Of a stretch of 64,000 nt of DNA, positions 25,859-34,343 are shown piece after piece. Source of the DNA: Streptomyces apocyni (GTDB lineage Bacteria > Actinomycetota > Actinomycetes > Streptomycetales > Streptomycetaceae). Made by a program: the position numbers and the translations under genes. The stretch spans positions 62,001-126,000 of the forward strand of contig NZ_WHOM01000036.1 in assembly GCF_009739465.1 (NCBI RefSeq). The letters are read 5' to 3'. Positions within the stretch are counted from its first letter, which is position 1, and each line of letters starts with the position of its first letter. The notes below the pieces were generated by a model. The model was not told the DNA's origin. It saw only the letters and a list, made by a program, of their open reading frames with translations, and made no database searches.

Positions 25859-27007
25859 TTATCGCTTCCGTACGACGACGAAGTCGGCGAGCGCCACCAG
25901 CTGGGCCCGTACCCGGTCCGGCATATCGATGGCGTCCAGCGCCTCGATGGCGACGGTGTGCTGCCTGCGGGCCTCCTGGGCCGTCCACTCGCGGCCACCG
26001 GCCTCCTCGATAAGGGCGGCGCGGGCGGCGAACTCCTCCTCCGAGAAGGAGTCGAACTCCGTGCTCTTGGCGTCGGCCGCGAGCAGCTCCGCGAGGCGCT
26101 GGGAGGCCGAGCCGCCCGCGTCGAGCGCCGCCACCACGGGCAGCGACTTCTTCCGCTGGCGCAGGTCGCTCCAGGTCTGCTTGCCGGTGGCCTCCGGGTC
26201 GCCCCAGATGCCGAGCAGGTCGTCCACGGCCTGGAAGGCGAGGCCGAGGTGATAGCCGTACTTCTCCAGGACGTCCGCGGTGTGGTCGTCGGCGCCGCCG
26301 AGCACCGCGCCGATGGAGACCGCGCAGGCCAGCAGGGCGCCGGTCTTGTTGCCCTCCATCTCCAGGCACTCCACGACGGAGACGCGCTCGCGGTGCTCGT
26401 AGGAGATGTCCTGGGCCTGGCCGTCGATCAGGGCGCGGGTCGCGGTGGTCAGGCGCCGGGTCGCGCGGCCCGCCTCGACGGTGCCGATCTCCAGGAGGAT
26501 CTCGTTGGCCAGGGCGAACAGGGCGTCGCCGACCAGGATCGCCTGGGCCGGGCCGTGCACCTTCCAGACGGTGTCCCGGTGGCGGCGCTGTTCGTCGCCG
26601 TCCATCAGGTCGTCGTGCAGCAGCGAGAAGTTGTGGACGAGTTCCACGGCGACCGCGCCGGGGACGCCCACCTCGGGCGCCGCTCCGGCCACCTCAGCGG
26701 AGAGCAGGGCGAGTGCGGGCCGTACGGCCTTGCCGCCGTCGCCCGCGGACGGCCGTCCCTCGGCGTCGATCCAGCCGAAGTGGTAGGCGGCCACGGTGTC
26801 CATGGGCGGCGCGAGCCGGTCCACGGCGGCGCGCAGCACCGGCGTGGCCATGGCCCGGCCGCGCTCAAGCAGCGCGGTCACGTCCGCGGTGTCGCTGGCC
26901 GTGGTGTCGCTGGCCGCGGTGGCCGTGGTGGCCGAAGGCACTGACGGCACACTTTCTCCTCTTGGTCCGGTTGACCCGGTTGATCCGGTACGGGTACTGC
27001 TCCTCAT
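25859..27007 (-). CDS. Polyprenyl diphosphate synthase
   Basis: A 382-residue trans-prenyltransferase with both aspartate-rich motifs: LLHDDLMDGD (first) and FQAVDDLLGIWGD (second), plus GKAVRPALALLSAE near the N-terminus. In hopanoid operons this enzyme supplies farnesyl diphosphate for squalene synthesis; chain length cannot be fixed from sequence alone. The N-terminal 50 residues are Ser/Thr/Ala-rich and poorly conserved. The ATG at 27007 overlaps the hpnE stop as ATGA. Confidence 0.92.
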   Translation of the reverse strand: MRSSTRTGSTGSTGPRGESVPSVPSATTATAASDTTASDTADVTALLERGRAMATPVLRAAVDRLAPPMDTVAAYHFGWIDAEGRPSAGDGGKAVRPALALLSAEVAGAAPEVGVPGAVAVELVHNFSLLHDDLMDGDEQRRHRDTVWKVHGPAQAILVGDALFALANEILLEIGTVEAGRATRRLTTATRALIDGQAQDISYEHRERVSVVECLEMEGNKTGALLACAVSIGAVLGGADDHTADVLEKYGYHLGLAFQAVDDLLGIWGDPEATGKQTWSDLRQRKKSLPVVAALDAGGSASQRLAELLAADAKSTEFDSFSEEEFAARAALIEEAGGREWTAQEARRQHTVAIEALDAIDMPDRVRAQLVALADFVVVRKR

Positions 27008-28536
27008 GCCGCCTCCTGGAAAACATGGTCGTGGGGGCGACCGAGTACGCTCAGCGCGGCCTGGGCGGCTTGGCTGCCGCTGCGTACCGCGCCCTCCATG
27101 GTCGCGGGCCAGCCGGTGGCCGTCCACGCGCCGGCCAGATACAGGCCGGGTGCCCTGGTGCGAGCGCCGGGCCGGAGTCGGCCCACACCGGGCGTGGGGG
27201 CGAACGTCGCTGTCCGCTCCCGGGTGACGAAGAAGTCCCGCACCCCGGCGCCACGGGCCGCGGGCAGCAGCCGCTCCAGCTCCGGCAGGTAGCGCTGGCG
27301 CAGGGCGGCGACGGGTGCGTCGATCTCGTCCTGTGCGGCGGACTGGGACAGGGCGAGGTACTGGCCGCCACCGTCAAGACCCGAGGCGTCGGTGCGGTCG
27401 AAGACCCACTGGACCGGGCTGCCGAGCGCGGCGAAGAAGGGCCGCCGCAGGACCTTGCGGTCGTAGACGACGTGGATGTTCAGGATCGGCGCGGTGCCGA
27501 TGTCCAGGAGCGCGTCGGGGTGGTCGAGCGCCCCTTCGGGGAGCAGGCCATGGGCTTCGCGCTGCGGTACGGCGAGCACGACCGTGTCCGCGTCCAGCCG
27601 CTCGTCGCCGGTGTCGACGCGCCAGCGCCCCTCCTCCGTACGGGAGACACCGGTGACCCGGGCGCGGGTCACCGTCCGTACGCCGGCCTTGTCCAGGGCC
27701 TTGCGGGCGAGGGTGTCGTGCAGTTCGCCGAGCGGTACCCGCGCCCAGCCGATGTCGGCGGCGCCGGGCTCCGAGAGCAGTCCGGTCTTGAAGACCATGG
27801 CGGCGAGCCCCAGCGACGACTGGCCCGCCGTGGCGTTCAGGGTGGCGACGCCGACCAGGTCCCAGAGGGCCTCGACGGCGCGCGGCGACTGGCCGTGGCG
27901 GGCCAGCCAGCTGCCGAAGTCCTGGTCGTCCAGGGCGGGATCGGCCAGGTCGAGGCTCTTCAGCGCGAGGGCGGCGCGCCCCACCCTGGCCCGCTCCGCG
28001 AGCGAGAGATGCGGATACGTCGACAGGCTCGCGGCCAGGTGCAGCGGTACGGGCAGCGCGGTCCTGCGCAGCCGCCCAAGCCGTGCCCCACGCCGTGTCC
28101 CACGTCCGGCGGGCGTGCCCGCCGCGTCGAGTACCGGCACGTCGAGGCGGTCCTGCAACGGCGCGAGGGCGGCGCCGTCCACGCGGTCCAGGAACCAGCG
28201 GTAGGCGGTGCAGCACCGCAGATACACATGCTGGCCGTTGTCGACGGTGAGGTCCCCCCGCGGGAACGAGAAGGCGAGCCCACCCAGCCGCGGCCGCCCT
28301 TCCAGCAACGTCACCCGCACCCCCGCGTCGGCCAACGCGAGCGCCGCGGTGATCCCAGCGAGCCCACCCCCGACCACCACGGCGGCCGCCGAACCCGACG
28401 GATCACCGTGCCGCTCACCCGCGTCCGCCCGCCCGGCTGACACCCGCGGCCGGGTCGCGGCCACACCGGCGGGGGCCGGGGGCCGCGTGGCGGCCGGGAG
28501 CGGCATGTCGTTGGGTGGCATCTGGTCGCTGGTCAT
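27004..28536 (-). CDS. hpnE: HpnE, hydroxysqualene/squalene-forming FAD oxidoreductase
   Basis: The 510-residue protein begins, after a 50-residue Pro/Ala-rich stretch, with the FAD dinucleotide motif VVVGGGLAGITAALALADAG and a Glu at the end of the second strand (LLEGRPRLGG). The C-terminal LAGAWTATGWPATMEGAVRS region is typical of phytoene-desaturase-like oxidoreductases. HpnE reduces hydroxysqualene to squalene and works with HpnC and HpnD, both encoded just upstream. Its ATG at 28536 overlaps the stop of a small DUF6380-type gene. Confidence 0.94.
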   Translation of the reverse strand: MTSDQMPPNDMPLPAATRPPAPAGVAATRPRVSAGRADAGERHGDPSGSAAAVVVGGGLAGITAALALADAGVRVTLLEGRPRLGGLAFSFPRGDLTVDNGQHVYLRCCTAYRWFLDRVDGAALAPLQDRLDVPVLDAAGTPAGRGTRRGARLGRLRRTALPVPLHLAASLSTYPHLSLAERARVGRAALALKSLDLADPALDDQDFGSWLARHGQSPRAVEALWDLVGVATLNATAGQSSLGLAAMVFKTGLLSEPGAADIGWARVPLGELHDTLARKALDKAGVRTVTRARVTGVSRTEEGRWRVDTGDERLDADTVVLAVPQREAHGLLPEGALDHPDALLDIGTAPILNIHVVYDRKVLRRPFFAALGSPVQWVFDRTDASGLDGGGQYLALSQSAAQDEIDAPVAALRQRYLPELERLLPAARGAGVRDFFVTRERTATFAPTPGVGRLRPGARTRAPGLYLAGAWTATGWPATMEGAVRSGSQAAQAALSVLGRPHDHVFQEAA

Positions 28537-28667
28537 GCGCCCTCCCCCTCGGCCCTGCCGTCGGCGGTCGCTCGGCGGGGCGTCGCCGTCAGGGACGCGG
28601 TGCGGCGGCGGAGGGTTGCGCACCGGTTACGGAGATGTGGCCGTGCCGCTGGCTGGAGGGCTCTCAT
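28533..28667 (-). CDS. Small DUF6380-type protein between hpnD and hpnE
   Basis: A 44-residue gene fills the space between hpnD and hpnE exactly: its ATG at 28667 overlaps the hpnD stop as ATGA and its own TGA overlaps the hpnE start as ATGA. The product is small and Arg-rich with a CATLRRRTASLTATPRRA core and an EGEGA end, which I recognise as the DUF6380 pattern of Streptomyces. No membrane helix or catalytic motif is seen. The double overlap argues that it is translated; it may mainly serve to couple hpnD and hpnE translation, or have its own unknown role. Confidence 0.7.
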   Translation of the reverse strand: MRALQPAARPHLRNRCATLRRRTASLTATPRRATADGRAEGEGA

Positions 28668-29614
28668 GACAGCCTCCGCGCGGACTGCCGGGAGATGTGC
28701 CGGGCGTCGAAGCCGGTGAGACCGCGCACCGCCACGAAGGCCTTCTCCCGGCCCGGGAGGGAGACCCGGCCGCTCAGGACGGCCTCCGGCTCGTGTTCGA
28801 TCCGGTCGAGCAGGCGCCGGTAGATCCCGGCCATGGCCGCCACACAGGCACCGCTCCGCCGGTCCAGCATCGGCAGCAGCCGATAGCCCTCGGCGAACAG
28901 CGCACGGGCCCGCCGTACCTCGAAGTGGACCAGCCCCGCGAAGTCGGCGCCCTGCGGGGGCTCGGAACCCGCGAACCCGGCGGAGCAGCCGAATTTGGCG
29001 AGGTCGTCGGCGGGCAGATAGACGCGCCCGCCCTCGGCGTCTTCGCGTACGTCCCGGAGGATGTTCGTGAGCTGGAGCGCCAGACCGAGCGTATCGGCGT
29101 ACTCGGGAGCGCGCTCGGCGTTCCGTGCGCCGGGCTCGGTGCCGAACACACCAAGCGAGAGCCGCCCGATGGCGCCCGCGACACAGCGGCAGTAGACCTT
29201 GAGGTCGTCCCAGGTCTCATAGGTACGGCCAGCGACGTCCATCTGCACGCCGTCGATGAGTTCGTCGAGCCCACCGAGCGGGATGGGGAACTCGGTGGCG
29301 GCATGGCTGAGGGCGACGGCGACCGGATCGGTGTCGTCCTCCTGTACGGCGCCCGCGCGCACCCGGTCGAGCAGCGCGCGGGTGTCCTCCAGACGGGCGG
29401 CCTTGACCTCCGGGGCCAGTTCGCCGTCGCCGATGTCGTCCACGCGCCGCGAGAAGGCGTAGAGGGCCGACATCGCGCGCCGCTTGGCCGCTGGCAGCAG
29501 CCGGATGCCGTACGCGAAGTTGCGTGCCTGCTGGCCGGTCACGGCCTCGCAGTAGCTGTACGCGGCCTGCACCGGTGCGGACACCTGCGTCTTCCCCTCC
29601 ACTGCCCTGTTCAC
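28664..29614 (-). CDS. hpnD: HpnD, presqualene diphosphate synthase
   Basis: The 316-residue protein belongs to the squalene/phytoene synthase family: AFSRRVDDIGDGE (first Asp motif), LTNILRDVREDAEGGRVYLP (second Asp motif with the YLP signature), and RARALFAEGYRLLPML. HpnD condenses two farnesyl diphosphates into presqualene diphosphate. The start is a GTG at 29614 overlapping the hpnC stop as GTGA. It is encoded between hpnC and hpnE, as in other hpnCDE loci. Confidence 0.94.
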   Translation of the reverse strand: MNRAVEGKTQVSAPVQAAYSYCEAVTGQQARNFAYGIRLLPAAKRRAMSALYAFSRRVDDIGDGELAPEVKAARLEDTRALLDRVRAGAVQEDDTDPVAVALSHAATEFPIPLGGLDELIDGVQMDVAGRTYETWDDLKVYCRCVAGAIGRLSLGVFGTEPGARNAERAPEYADTLGLALQLTNILRDVREDAEGGRVYLPADDLAKFGCSAGFAGSEPPQGADFAGLVHFEVRRARALFAEGYRLLPMLDRRSGACVAAMAGIYRRLLDRIEHEPEAVLSGRVSLPGREKAFVAVRGLTGFDARHISRQSARRLS

Positions 29615-30570
29615 CCTTCGCCTCGCAGCGCCGCGCCCACTTCGCGCAACCGCCGCGTCCTGGTGGGCTTCGGCGGTCCCGGCAGTACGTCGTGTCCCGC
29701 GGCCTCAATCGCCCGCAGGGCCGCGCGCCCCCCGCCCACGAACCCGCCGAGGAGCAGTCTGAGCCTGCCGTGCACGCTACCCACCAGCGGGGTCCCTTCA
29801 TTCAGCAGGCGCCAGGCGCGTTCCGCTTCGTAGGCGACCAGGGCGCGGACGGACGCGCCCGCCGTGCGGGCGGCGAGATCGGCCTCGGTGACCTGGAAGC
29901 GCTTCATGTCCTCAGCGGGGAGATAGATCCGGTCCCGGCCCAGATCCTCGCTGACGTCCTGCAGATGCTCCACGATCTGCAGCGCCGTGCAGATCGCGTC
30001 GGAGCGGCGGACCCGCTCGGGGCTCGCGGTGCCCGTGATCGCCAGCACGAGCCGGCCGACGGGGTTGGCGGAGAGTTCGCAGTACGCCAGCAGGTCGTCG
30101 TAGGTCGCGTACCGGCTGACCAGCTGGTCCTGGCGGTTGGCCTCGATCAGGGCGAGGAAGGGCTCGGGGGTCAGCTGGCAGCGGCGTACGGTCGGCCGCA
30201 GGGCCCGCAGCAGAGGGTGCCGGGGTCCTTCGGAGCCCTCGAAGACCCGGTACAGGTCTGCCTCGAAGGCGTCCAGCATCGCCAGTCGGTCCGCCCCGCT
30301 CTCGGCGGCGCTGGAACGCGCCGTGCCGCCGACGATCTCAGGGTCCACGCCCAGCGCGCGGGCGTCGGCCCCGCCGGGGGCGAGGTCGCCGTCGCCGATG
30401 TCATCGACCAGCCGGGCGAAGCCGTACACGGCGATCAGGTCGGCGCGCCAGGCGCGCGGCAGGAAGAAGGGGGCCACCGGGAAGTTCTCCTGGGCGGCCT
30501 TGTCGAGCGTCGCGCGCGTCTGGACGCCGGAGCCCGCTGCCCGCTCTCCCGCCACCCGGTCTCCGGTCAT
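29611..30570 (-). CDS. hpnC: HpnC, hydroxysqualene synthase
   Basis: This 319-residue squalene/phytoene-synthase-family protein has ENFPVAPFFLPRAWRADL, VYGFARLVDDIGDGDL, and LQIVEHLQDVSEDLGRDR, followed by IYLPAEDM. HpnC converts presqualene diphosphate to hydroxysqualene. It is the first gene of the leftward hopanoid operon. I use the ATG at 30570; an upstream TTG at 30600 is possible. This ATG overlaps the stop of a 24-codon open frame with its own GGGAG (see the separate entry). Confidence 0.93.
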   Translation of the reverse strand: MTGDRVAGERAAGSGVQTRATLDKAAQENFPVAPFFLPRAWRADLIAVYGFARLVDDIGDGDLAPGGADARALGVDPEIVGGTARSSAAESGADRLAMLDAFEADLYRVFEGSEGPRHPLLRALRPTVRRCQLTPEPFLALIEANRQDQLVSRYATYDDLLAYCELSANPVGRLVLAITGTASPERVRRSDAICTALQIVEHLQDVSEDLGRDRIYLPAEDMKRFQVTEADLAARTAGASVRALVAYEAERAWRLLNEGTPLVGSVHGRLRLLLGGFVGGGRAALRAIEAAGHDVLPGPPKPTRTRRLREVGAALRGEG

Positions 30571-30641
30571 CGTGGGCTGCCTGTGCCGCGGACGGCGCAA
30601 GCCTCGCGGAGCTGGGAGTCGTCCGTAGCCATTGCCGTCAT
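30567..30641 (-). CDS. Possible 24-codon leader ORF before hpnC
   Basis: An ATG at 30641 (with a second ATG at 30632 eleven bases after a GGGAG) opens a 24-residue frame whose TGA overlaps the hpnC start as ATGA. The peptide begins MTAMATDDSQLREAC and ends in GSPR. It matches no family I know. The hpnC ATG itself has a weak ribosome site, so hpnC translation may depend on this leader by coupling. Confidence 0.35.
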   Translation of the reverse strand: MTAMATDDSQLREACAVRGTGSPR

Positions 30642-30812
30642 ATCTCCCGTTCTACACCGCAGACCCAATACGCCCCATTTCGGACACGCCGCTGACTGAC
30701 CCAGCTTACGTTGTCCGGTCCCCAATGGTGCGAGTGGGGTGTTCCGCAGATCACAACGACATACCGAATCCTGTCAACATTCCCGGCGCGGAGCGTAGTT
30801 GACCAAGGAAAG

Positions 30813-30838
30813 GCCCCGCCAGTGGATACCGGCGGGGC
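30813..30838 (-). terminator. Terminator of the exporter/glycopolymer operon
   Basis: A perfect 8-bp stem, GCCCCGCC with GGCGGGGC, and a 10-base loop. Read leftward it is followed by CTTTCCTTGG, a T-rich tail. It lies 15 bases past the ABC ATPase stop and separates this operon from the hopanoid operon promoter. Confidence 0.8.
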
Positions 30839-30852
30839 AGCGGCTTTCCGGC

Positions 30853-31632
30853 CTACTTACCGGTGAATTTCTCGTACTCCTTGAGAACCTCGTCAGTGGG
30901 GCCGTCCATCCGCAGTTCGCCGCGCTCCAGCCACAGCACCCGGTCGCAGGTGTCCCGGATCGACTTGTTGTTGTGGCTGACCAGGAAGACCGTTCCGGCC
31001 TCCTTGCGCAGCTCGCGAATGCGGGCCTCGGAGCGCTTTTGGAACTTGCGGTCGCCGGTGGCCAGCGCCTCGTCGATCATGAGGACGTCATGGTCCTTGG
31101 CGGCCGCGATGGAGAAGCGCAGACGGGCGGCCATACCGGAGGAGTAGGTGCGCATCGGGAGGGTGATGAAGTCGCCCTTCTCGTTGATTCCCGAGAAATC
31201 GACGATCTCCTGGTAGCGCGCCCTGATCTGCTCGCGTGTCATGCCCATCGCGAGCCCACCGAGGATCACGTTCCGCTCGCCGGTCAGGTCGTTCATCAGT
31301 GCCGCGTTCACGCCCAGCAGTGAGGGCTGGCCGTCGGTGTAGACCTTGCCCTTCTCGGCGGGCAGCAGCCCAGCGATGGCCCGCAGCAGCGTGGACTTGC
31401 CGGAGCCGTTCGAGCCGATCAGGCCGATGGCCTCGCCACGGTACGAGACGAAGGAGACGCCCTTGACGGCGTGCACCTTGCGTACGCCGCGCTCCTCGCC
31501 ACGCTTGAAGATGCGGCTCATGGCCGCGGTGGCGCTGCCCTTGCCGGCCCTGGTTCCGTTGACGCGGTAGACGATGTGCAGGTCGTCCGCGATGACGGTG
31601 GGGACGTGTGCGTCCTGGATCTCATCAGCCAC
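30853..31632 (-). CDS. Polysaccharide/teichoic-acid-type ABC exporter, ATPase
   Basis: A 259-residue ATPase with Walker A GSNGSGKST (residues 73-81), signature YSSGMAARLRFS, Walker B VLMIDEALATGD and the H-loop in LVSHNNKS. An N-terminal extension (DDLHIVYRVNG) places it in the TagH/Wzt-like subfamily, which exports teichoic acid or polysaccharide with a separate permease. The GTG at 31632 overlaps the permease stop by 8 bases and has GAGGAG upstream. It is the last gene of a seven-gene leftward operon. Confidence 0.94.
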   Translation of the reverse strand: MADEIQDAHVPTVIADDLHIVYRVNGTRAGKGSATAAMSRIFKRGEERGVRKVHAVKGVSFVSYRGEAIGLIGSNGSGKSTLLRAIAGLLPAEKGKVYTDGQPSLLGVNAALMNDLTGERNVILGGLAMGMTREQIRARYQEIVDFSGINEKGDFITLPMRTYSSGMAARLRFSIAAAKDHDVLMIDEALATGDRKFQKRSEARIRELRKEAGTVFLVSHNNKSIRDTCDRVLWLERGELRMDGPTDEVLKEYEKFTGK

Positions 31633-32581
31633 GGCCGTACCGCTCCTCTGCCTTCCAGAAGTACACAAAGCCCACGACACCGGCGAGGATCGTCCAGCTG
31701 ACCGCGAGCCACCAGGCATGCGGCGCGATGTCATTGAGCGTGTAGCCGTCGATCAGGGCGAAGCGCATGAGGTCCATGAACACGGCTACGGGGTTCATCT
31801 GCATCAGGTCGGCAAGCCACAGCGGAGCCTGCGCCCGGTTCACGAGCATGTAGTGCAGGGGGAACATCACGCCGGACGCGTACATCAGCGTACGCAGCAC
31901 GAACGGCATGAGCTGTGCCATGTCCGGCATCTTGCTGCCGAGCCGGGCGAAGACCAGTGCGAGGCCGGAGTTGAAGACGAACTGCAGCGCCAGGATCGGC
32001 ACCACCAGCAGCCACCGCCAGGTCGGCAACTGCTGGAAGGACAGCAGCACGACCAGCAGCACGATCATCGAATAGAGCAGCTGCTGGAGCTGCTGCAGTG
32101 CGAAGGAGATCGGCAGCGAGGCCCGCGGGAAGTGCAGGGCCCGCACCAGGCCCAGGTTCCCCGAGATGGAGCGGACGCCCGCCATCACCGACTGCTGGGT
32201 GAACGTGAAGATGAAGACGCCGGTGACCAGGAAGGGTACGTAGTTCGCCTTCCCCTCCTTCCCACCGGGCGGTACCCCGTCCCTGGCCCCCAGGATCAGG
32301 CCGAAGATCAGGAAGTACACGGCCGCGTTCAGCAGCGGCGTCGCCACCTGCCAGAGCTGGCCGAGCTTCGCCTGGCTGTACTGGGCGGTGAGCTTGGCCT
32401 GCGAGAAGGCAAGGATGAAGTGACGCCGTCCCCAGAGCTGGCGGACGTACTCGACGAGTCCGGGCCGGGCACCGGACTGGCTCAGCCCGTACTTGGCGGC
32501 CAACTCGGCGCCGGAGAGCCCGTCATCGGGCGACGGTGGCATGGTCACCGCGACACCGCCATCATGCGTTGTCTCACTCAC
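31625..32581 (-). CDS. Polysaccharide/teichoic-acid-type ABC exporter, permease
   Basis: The 318-residue protein has six likely membrane helices and the ABC-2 type layout of TagG/Wzm: QAKLTAQYSQAKLGQLWQV before the first helix, FLVTGVFIFTFTQQS, and LMYASGVMFPLHYML. It forms the membrane channel for the ATPase encoded next. A GTG at 32581 is used (VSETTHDGG); the ribosome site is weak. A 95-base gap separates it from the glycosyltransferase gene, without a clear terminator. Confidence 0.93.
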   Translation of the reverse strand: MSETTHDGGVAVTMPPSPDDGLSGAELAAKYGLSQSGARPGLVEYVRQLWGRRHFILAFSQAKLTAQYSQAKLGQLWQVATPLLNAAVYFLIFGLILGARDGVPPGGKEGKANYVPFLVTGVFIFTFTQQSVMAGVRSISGNLGLVRALHFPRASLPISFALQQLQQLLYSMIVLLVVLLSFQQLPTWRWLLVVPILALQFVFNSGLALVFARLGSKMPDMAQLMPFVLRTLMYASGVMFPLHYMLVNRAQAPLWLADLMQMNPVAVFMDLMRFALIDGYTLNDIAPHAWWLAVSWTILAGVVGFVYFWKAEERYGRG

Positions 32582-32676
32582 AAGTGGAAACTTTCGTCTT
32601 CAGATGCGCTACCGGTTCGCGCACGGCAAACCGGGGCCAGGGGGTGGTGGCCCGAATGCTCTCAGACACGAGCTTG

Positions 32677-33567
32677 TCAGATGACAGGAGGTCGGCCCAG
32701 CCGGGTCAGCCGCCACACCGTACGCCACTTCATGGGGCGCCGGGGCCCACACGGCGTGGTCCAGCCCTCCTTGAAACCGCCGAACCACGCCTTGAGCGCG
32801 GGCCGCGAGGGGCGCCGGACCAGGGTGAGCAGCAGCCAGACACCGACGTAGACGGGGACCAGCGGGGCGGGGAGGTTGCGGCGGGCGAGCCAGACGCGGT
32901 TGCGGGCGACCATCCGGTGGTAGACGGCGTGCCGGGACGGGGCCGTCGTCGGGTGGTTCAGCACCAGGTCGGAGCGGTAGTCGATCAGCCAGCCCGCGTC
33001 CAGGGCGCGCCAGGCGAGATCGGTCTCCTCATGGGCGTAGAAGAAGTCGTCGGGCAGTCCGCCGACCTCGCCCAGCACCCGGGTCCGTACGGCGTTCGCG
33101 CCGCCCAGGAAGGTGGTGACGCGCGAGGAGCGCATCGGGTCCGATGCCCGCAGCCGGGGGACGTGGCGGCGCTGGGTCTCGCCGGTGTCCGGGTCGGCGA
33201 TACGGAAGCTGATGATGCCCAGCCGCGGATCGGCGGTGAAGGCCTCGCGGCAGAGTTCGGCGGAGTCGGTGTTCGGGAGCAGCCCGTCGTCGTCCAGGAA
33301 GAGCAGGACGTCCACGTCCTGGCCGCCGGGTCCGAAGGCCTCGATGCCGACGTTACGGCCGCCGGGGATGCCGAGGTTCTCCGGCAGCTCGACGGTCCGT
33401 ACGCCCGCGGGGACCTCGGGGACCGGGGAGCCGTTGCCGACCACGACCACCTCGACCCGGTCGCCGTCCTGCTTGGCGACCGAGTCGAGCAGGGCGCGCA
33501 GCTCGTCGGGGCGGTTCCCCATGGTGATGATCACCGCGCCGACCTTGAGCGGCTTGTGCGTACTCAC
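32677..33567 (-). CDS. Glycosyltransferase family 2
   Basis: The 296-residue GT-A enzyme has the nucleotide-sugar fold (VGAVIITMGNRPDELRALLD), a DXD-like metal motif in LLFLDDDGLL, GGRNVGI, and the acceptor-side motif YAHEETDLAWRA, an ED-type catalytic region typical of rhamnosyl-like GT2 enzymes. The C-terminus has one or two hydrophobic segments (VPVYVGVWLLLTLV), so it is probably membrane associated. The GTG at 33567 overlaps the preceding gene as GTGA. It presumably decorates the molecule made by the CDP-alcohol transferases and exported by the ABC pair. Confidence 0.92.
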   Translation of the reverse strand: MSTHKPLKVGAVIITMGNRPDELRALLDSVAKQDGDRVEVVVVGNGSPVPEVPAGVRTVELPENLGIPGGRNVGIEAFGPGGQDVDVLLFLDDDGLLPNTDSAELCREAFTADPRLGIISFRIADPDTGETQRRHVPRLRASDPMRSSRVTTFLGGANAVRTRVLGEVGGLPDDFFYAHEETDLAWRALDAGWLIDYRSDLVLNHPTTAPSRHAVYHRMVARNRVWLARRNLPAPLVPVYVGVWLLLTLVRRPSRPALKAWFGGFKEGWTTPCGPRRPMKWRTVWRLTRLGRPPVI

Positions 33568-34343
33568 TTGAGCCTGCTTGAGGCGAGGATGGACACCAGG
33601 TGCAGCACGGTCTGCAACAGGGCGATTCCGGCCAGCACGGCGACGCCGAGGCGGGAGAAGAACAGGTCATCTCTGACCATGTCCAGGACCGCCAGGAAGA
33701 GGATCAGCAGCGACGCCTCGACCCCGAGGACGAGCCGGTGGAACTTCAGCGCCGCGGCGGCCTTGCGCGCCAGCGCCATACCGGACGAGCGCGGTTCGGA
33801 CGCCGCCTCCTTGACCGGCGGCAGCCCGCCCTGGTGGCGGGCGACGCCGACCAGGTCGGTCTCCGCCTTGATCAGGATGGCGCCGAGTGCGGCGAGCGTA
33901 CCGAGGAAGGCCCACAGCCAGTCGATCCGTCCCTCGCCCCACAGGTCGGCGGCGCGCAGCCCGAAGCCGACCAGAACCGCCGCGTCACACAGGTACGCGC
34001 CGACCCGGTCCAGGTACACCCCGCCGAGGGAGAACTGCTTCTTCCAGCGGGCGACCTCGCCGTCCACACAGTCGAGCAGCAGGTAGAGCTGGACCATCAG
34101 CACGCCGAGCAGGGCACCGGTGATCCCGGGCACCAGCAGGGCCGGGGCGGCGAGTACGCCCGCGACGGTCATCACGTAGGTCAGCTGGTTGGGCGTGATC
34201 CGTGTGTTCACCAGGTGCCGGTCCACACGCAGCGAGAGCTCGCGCATGTAGAGCCGGCCGGCCCAGTGCTCGCCGCTCCGCCGGTCCTTCACACCCGGGG
34301 GGTGAACGACCGGACGGAGCTCAGCTACCGATGGCTTTTGCAT
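33564..34343 (-). CDS. CDP-alcohol phosphatidyltransferase
   Basis: A 259-residue integral membrane enzyme with the full CDP-alcohol phosphotransferase motif: DGEVARWKK, then GG, YLDRVGAYLCD (DGX2ARX8GX3DX3D). TPNQLTYVM precedes it, and four to six membrane helices are visible. These enzymes move a phospho-alcohol from a CDP-alcohol onto an acceptor hydroxyl, forming a phosphodiester. The ATG at 34343 overlaps the preceding dehydrogenase gene by 23 bases. The likely CDP donor is made by the cytidylyltransferase-like protein of this operon; the acceptor is unknown. Confidence 0.93.
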   Translation of the reverse strand: MQKPSVAELRPVVHPPGVKDRRSGEHWAGRLYMRELSLRVDRHLVNTRITPNQLTYVMTVAGVLAAPALLVPGITGALLGVLMVQLYLLLDCVDGEVARWKKQFSLGGVYLDRVGAYLCDAAVLVGFGLRAADLWGEGRIDWLWAFLGTLAALGAILIKAETDLVGVARHQGGLPPVKEAASEPRSSGMALARKAAAALKFHRLVLGVEASLLILFLAVLDMVRDDLFFSRLGVAVLAGIALLQTVLHLVSILASSRLK

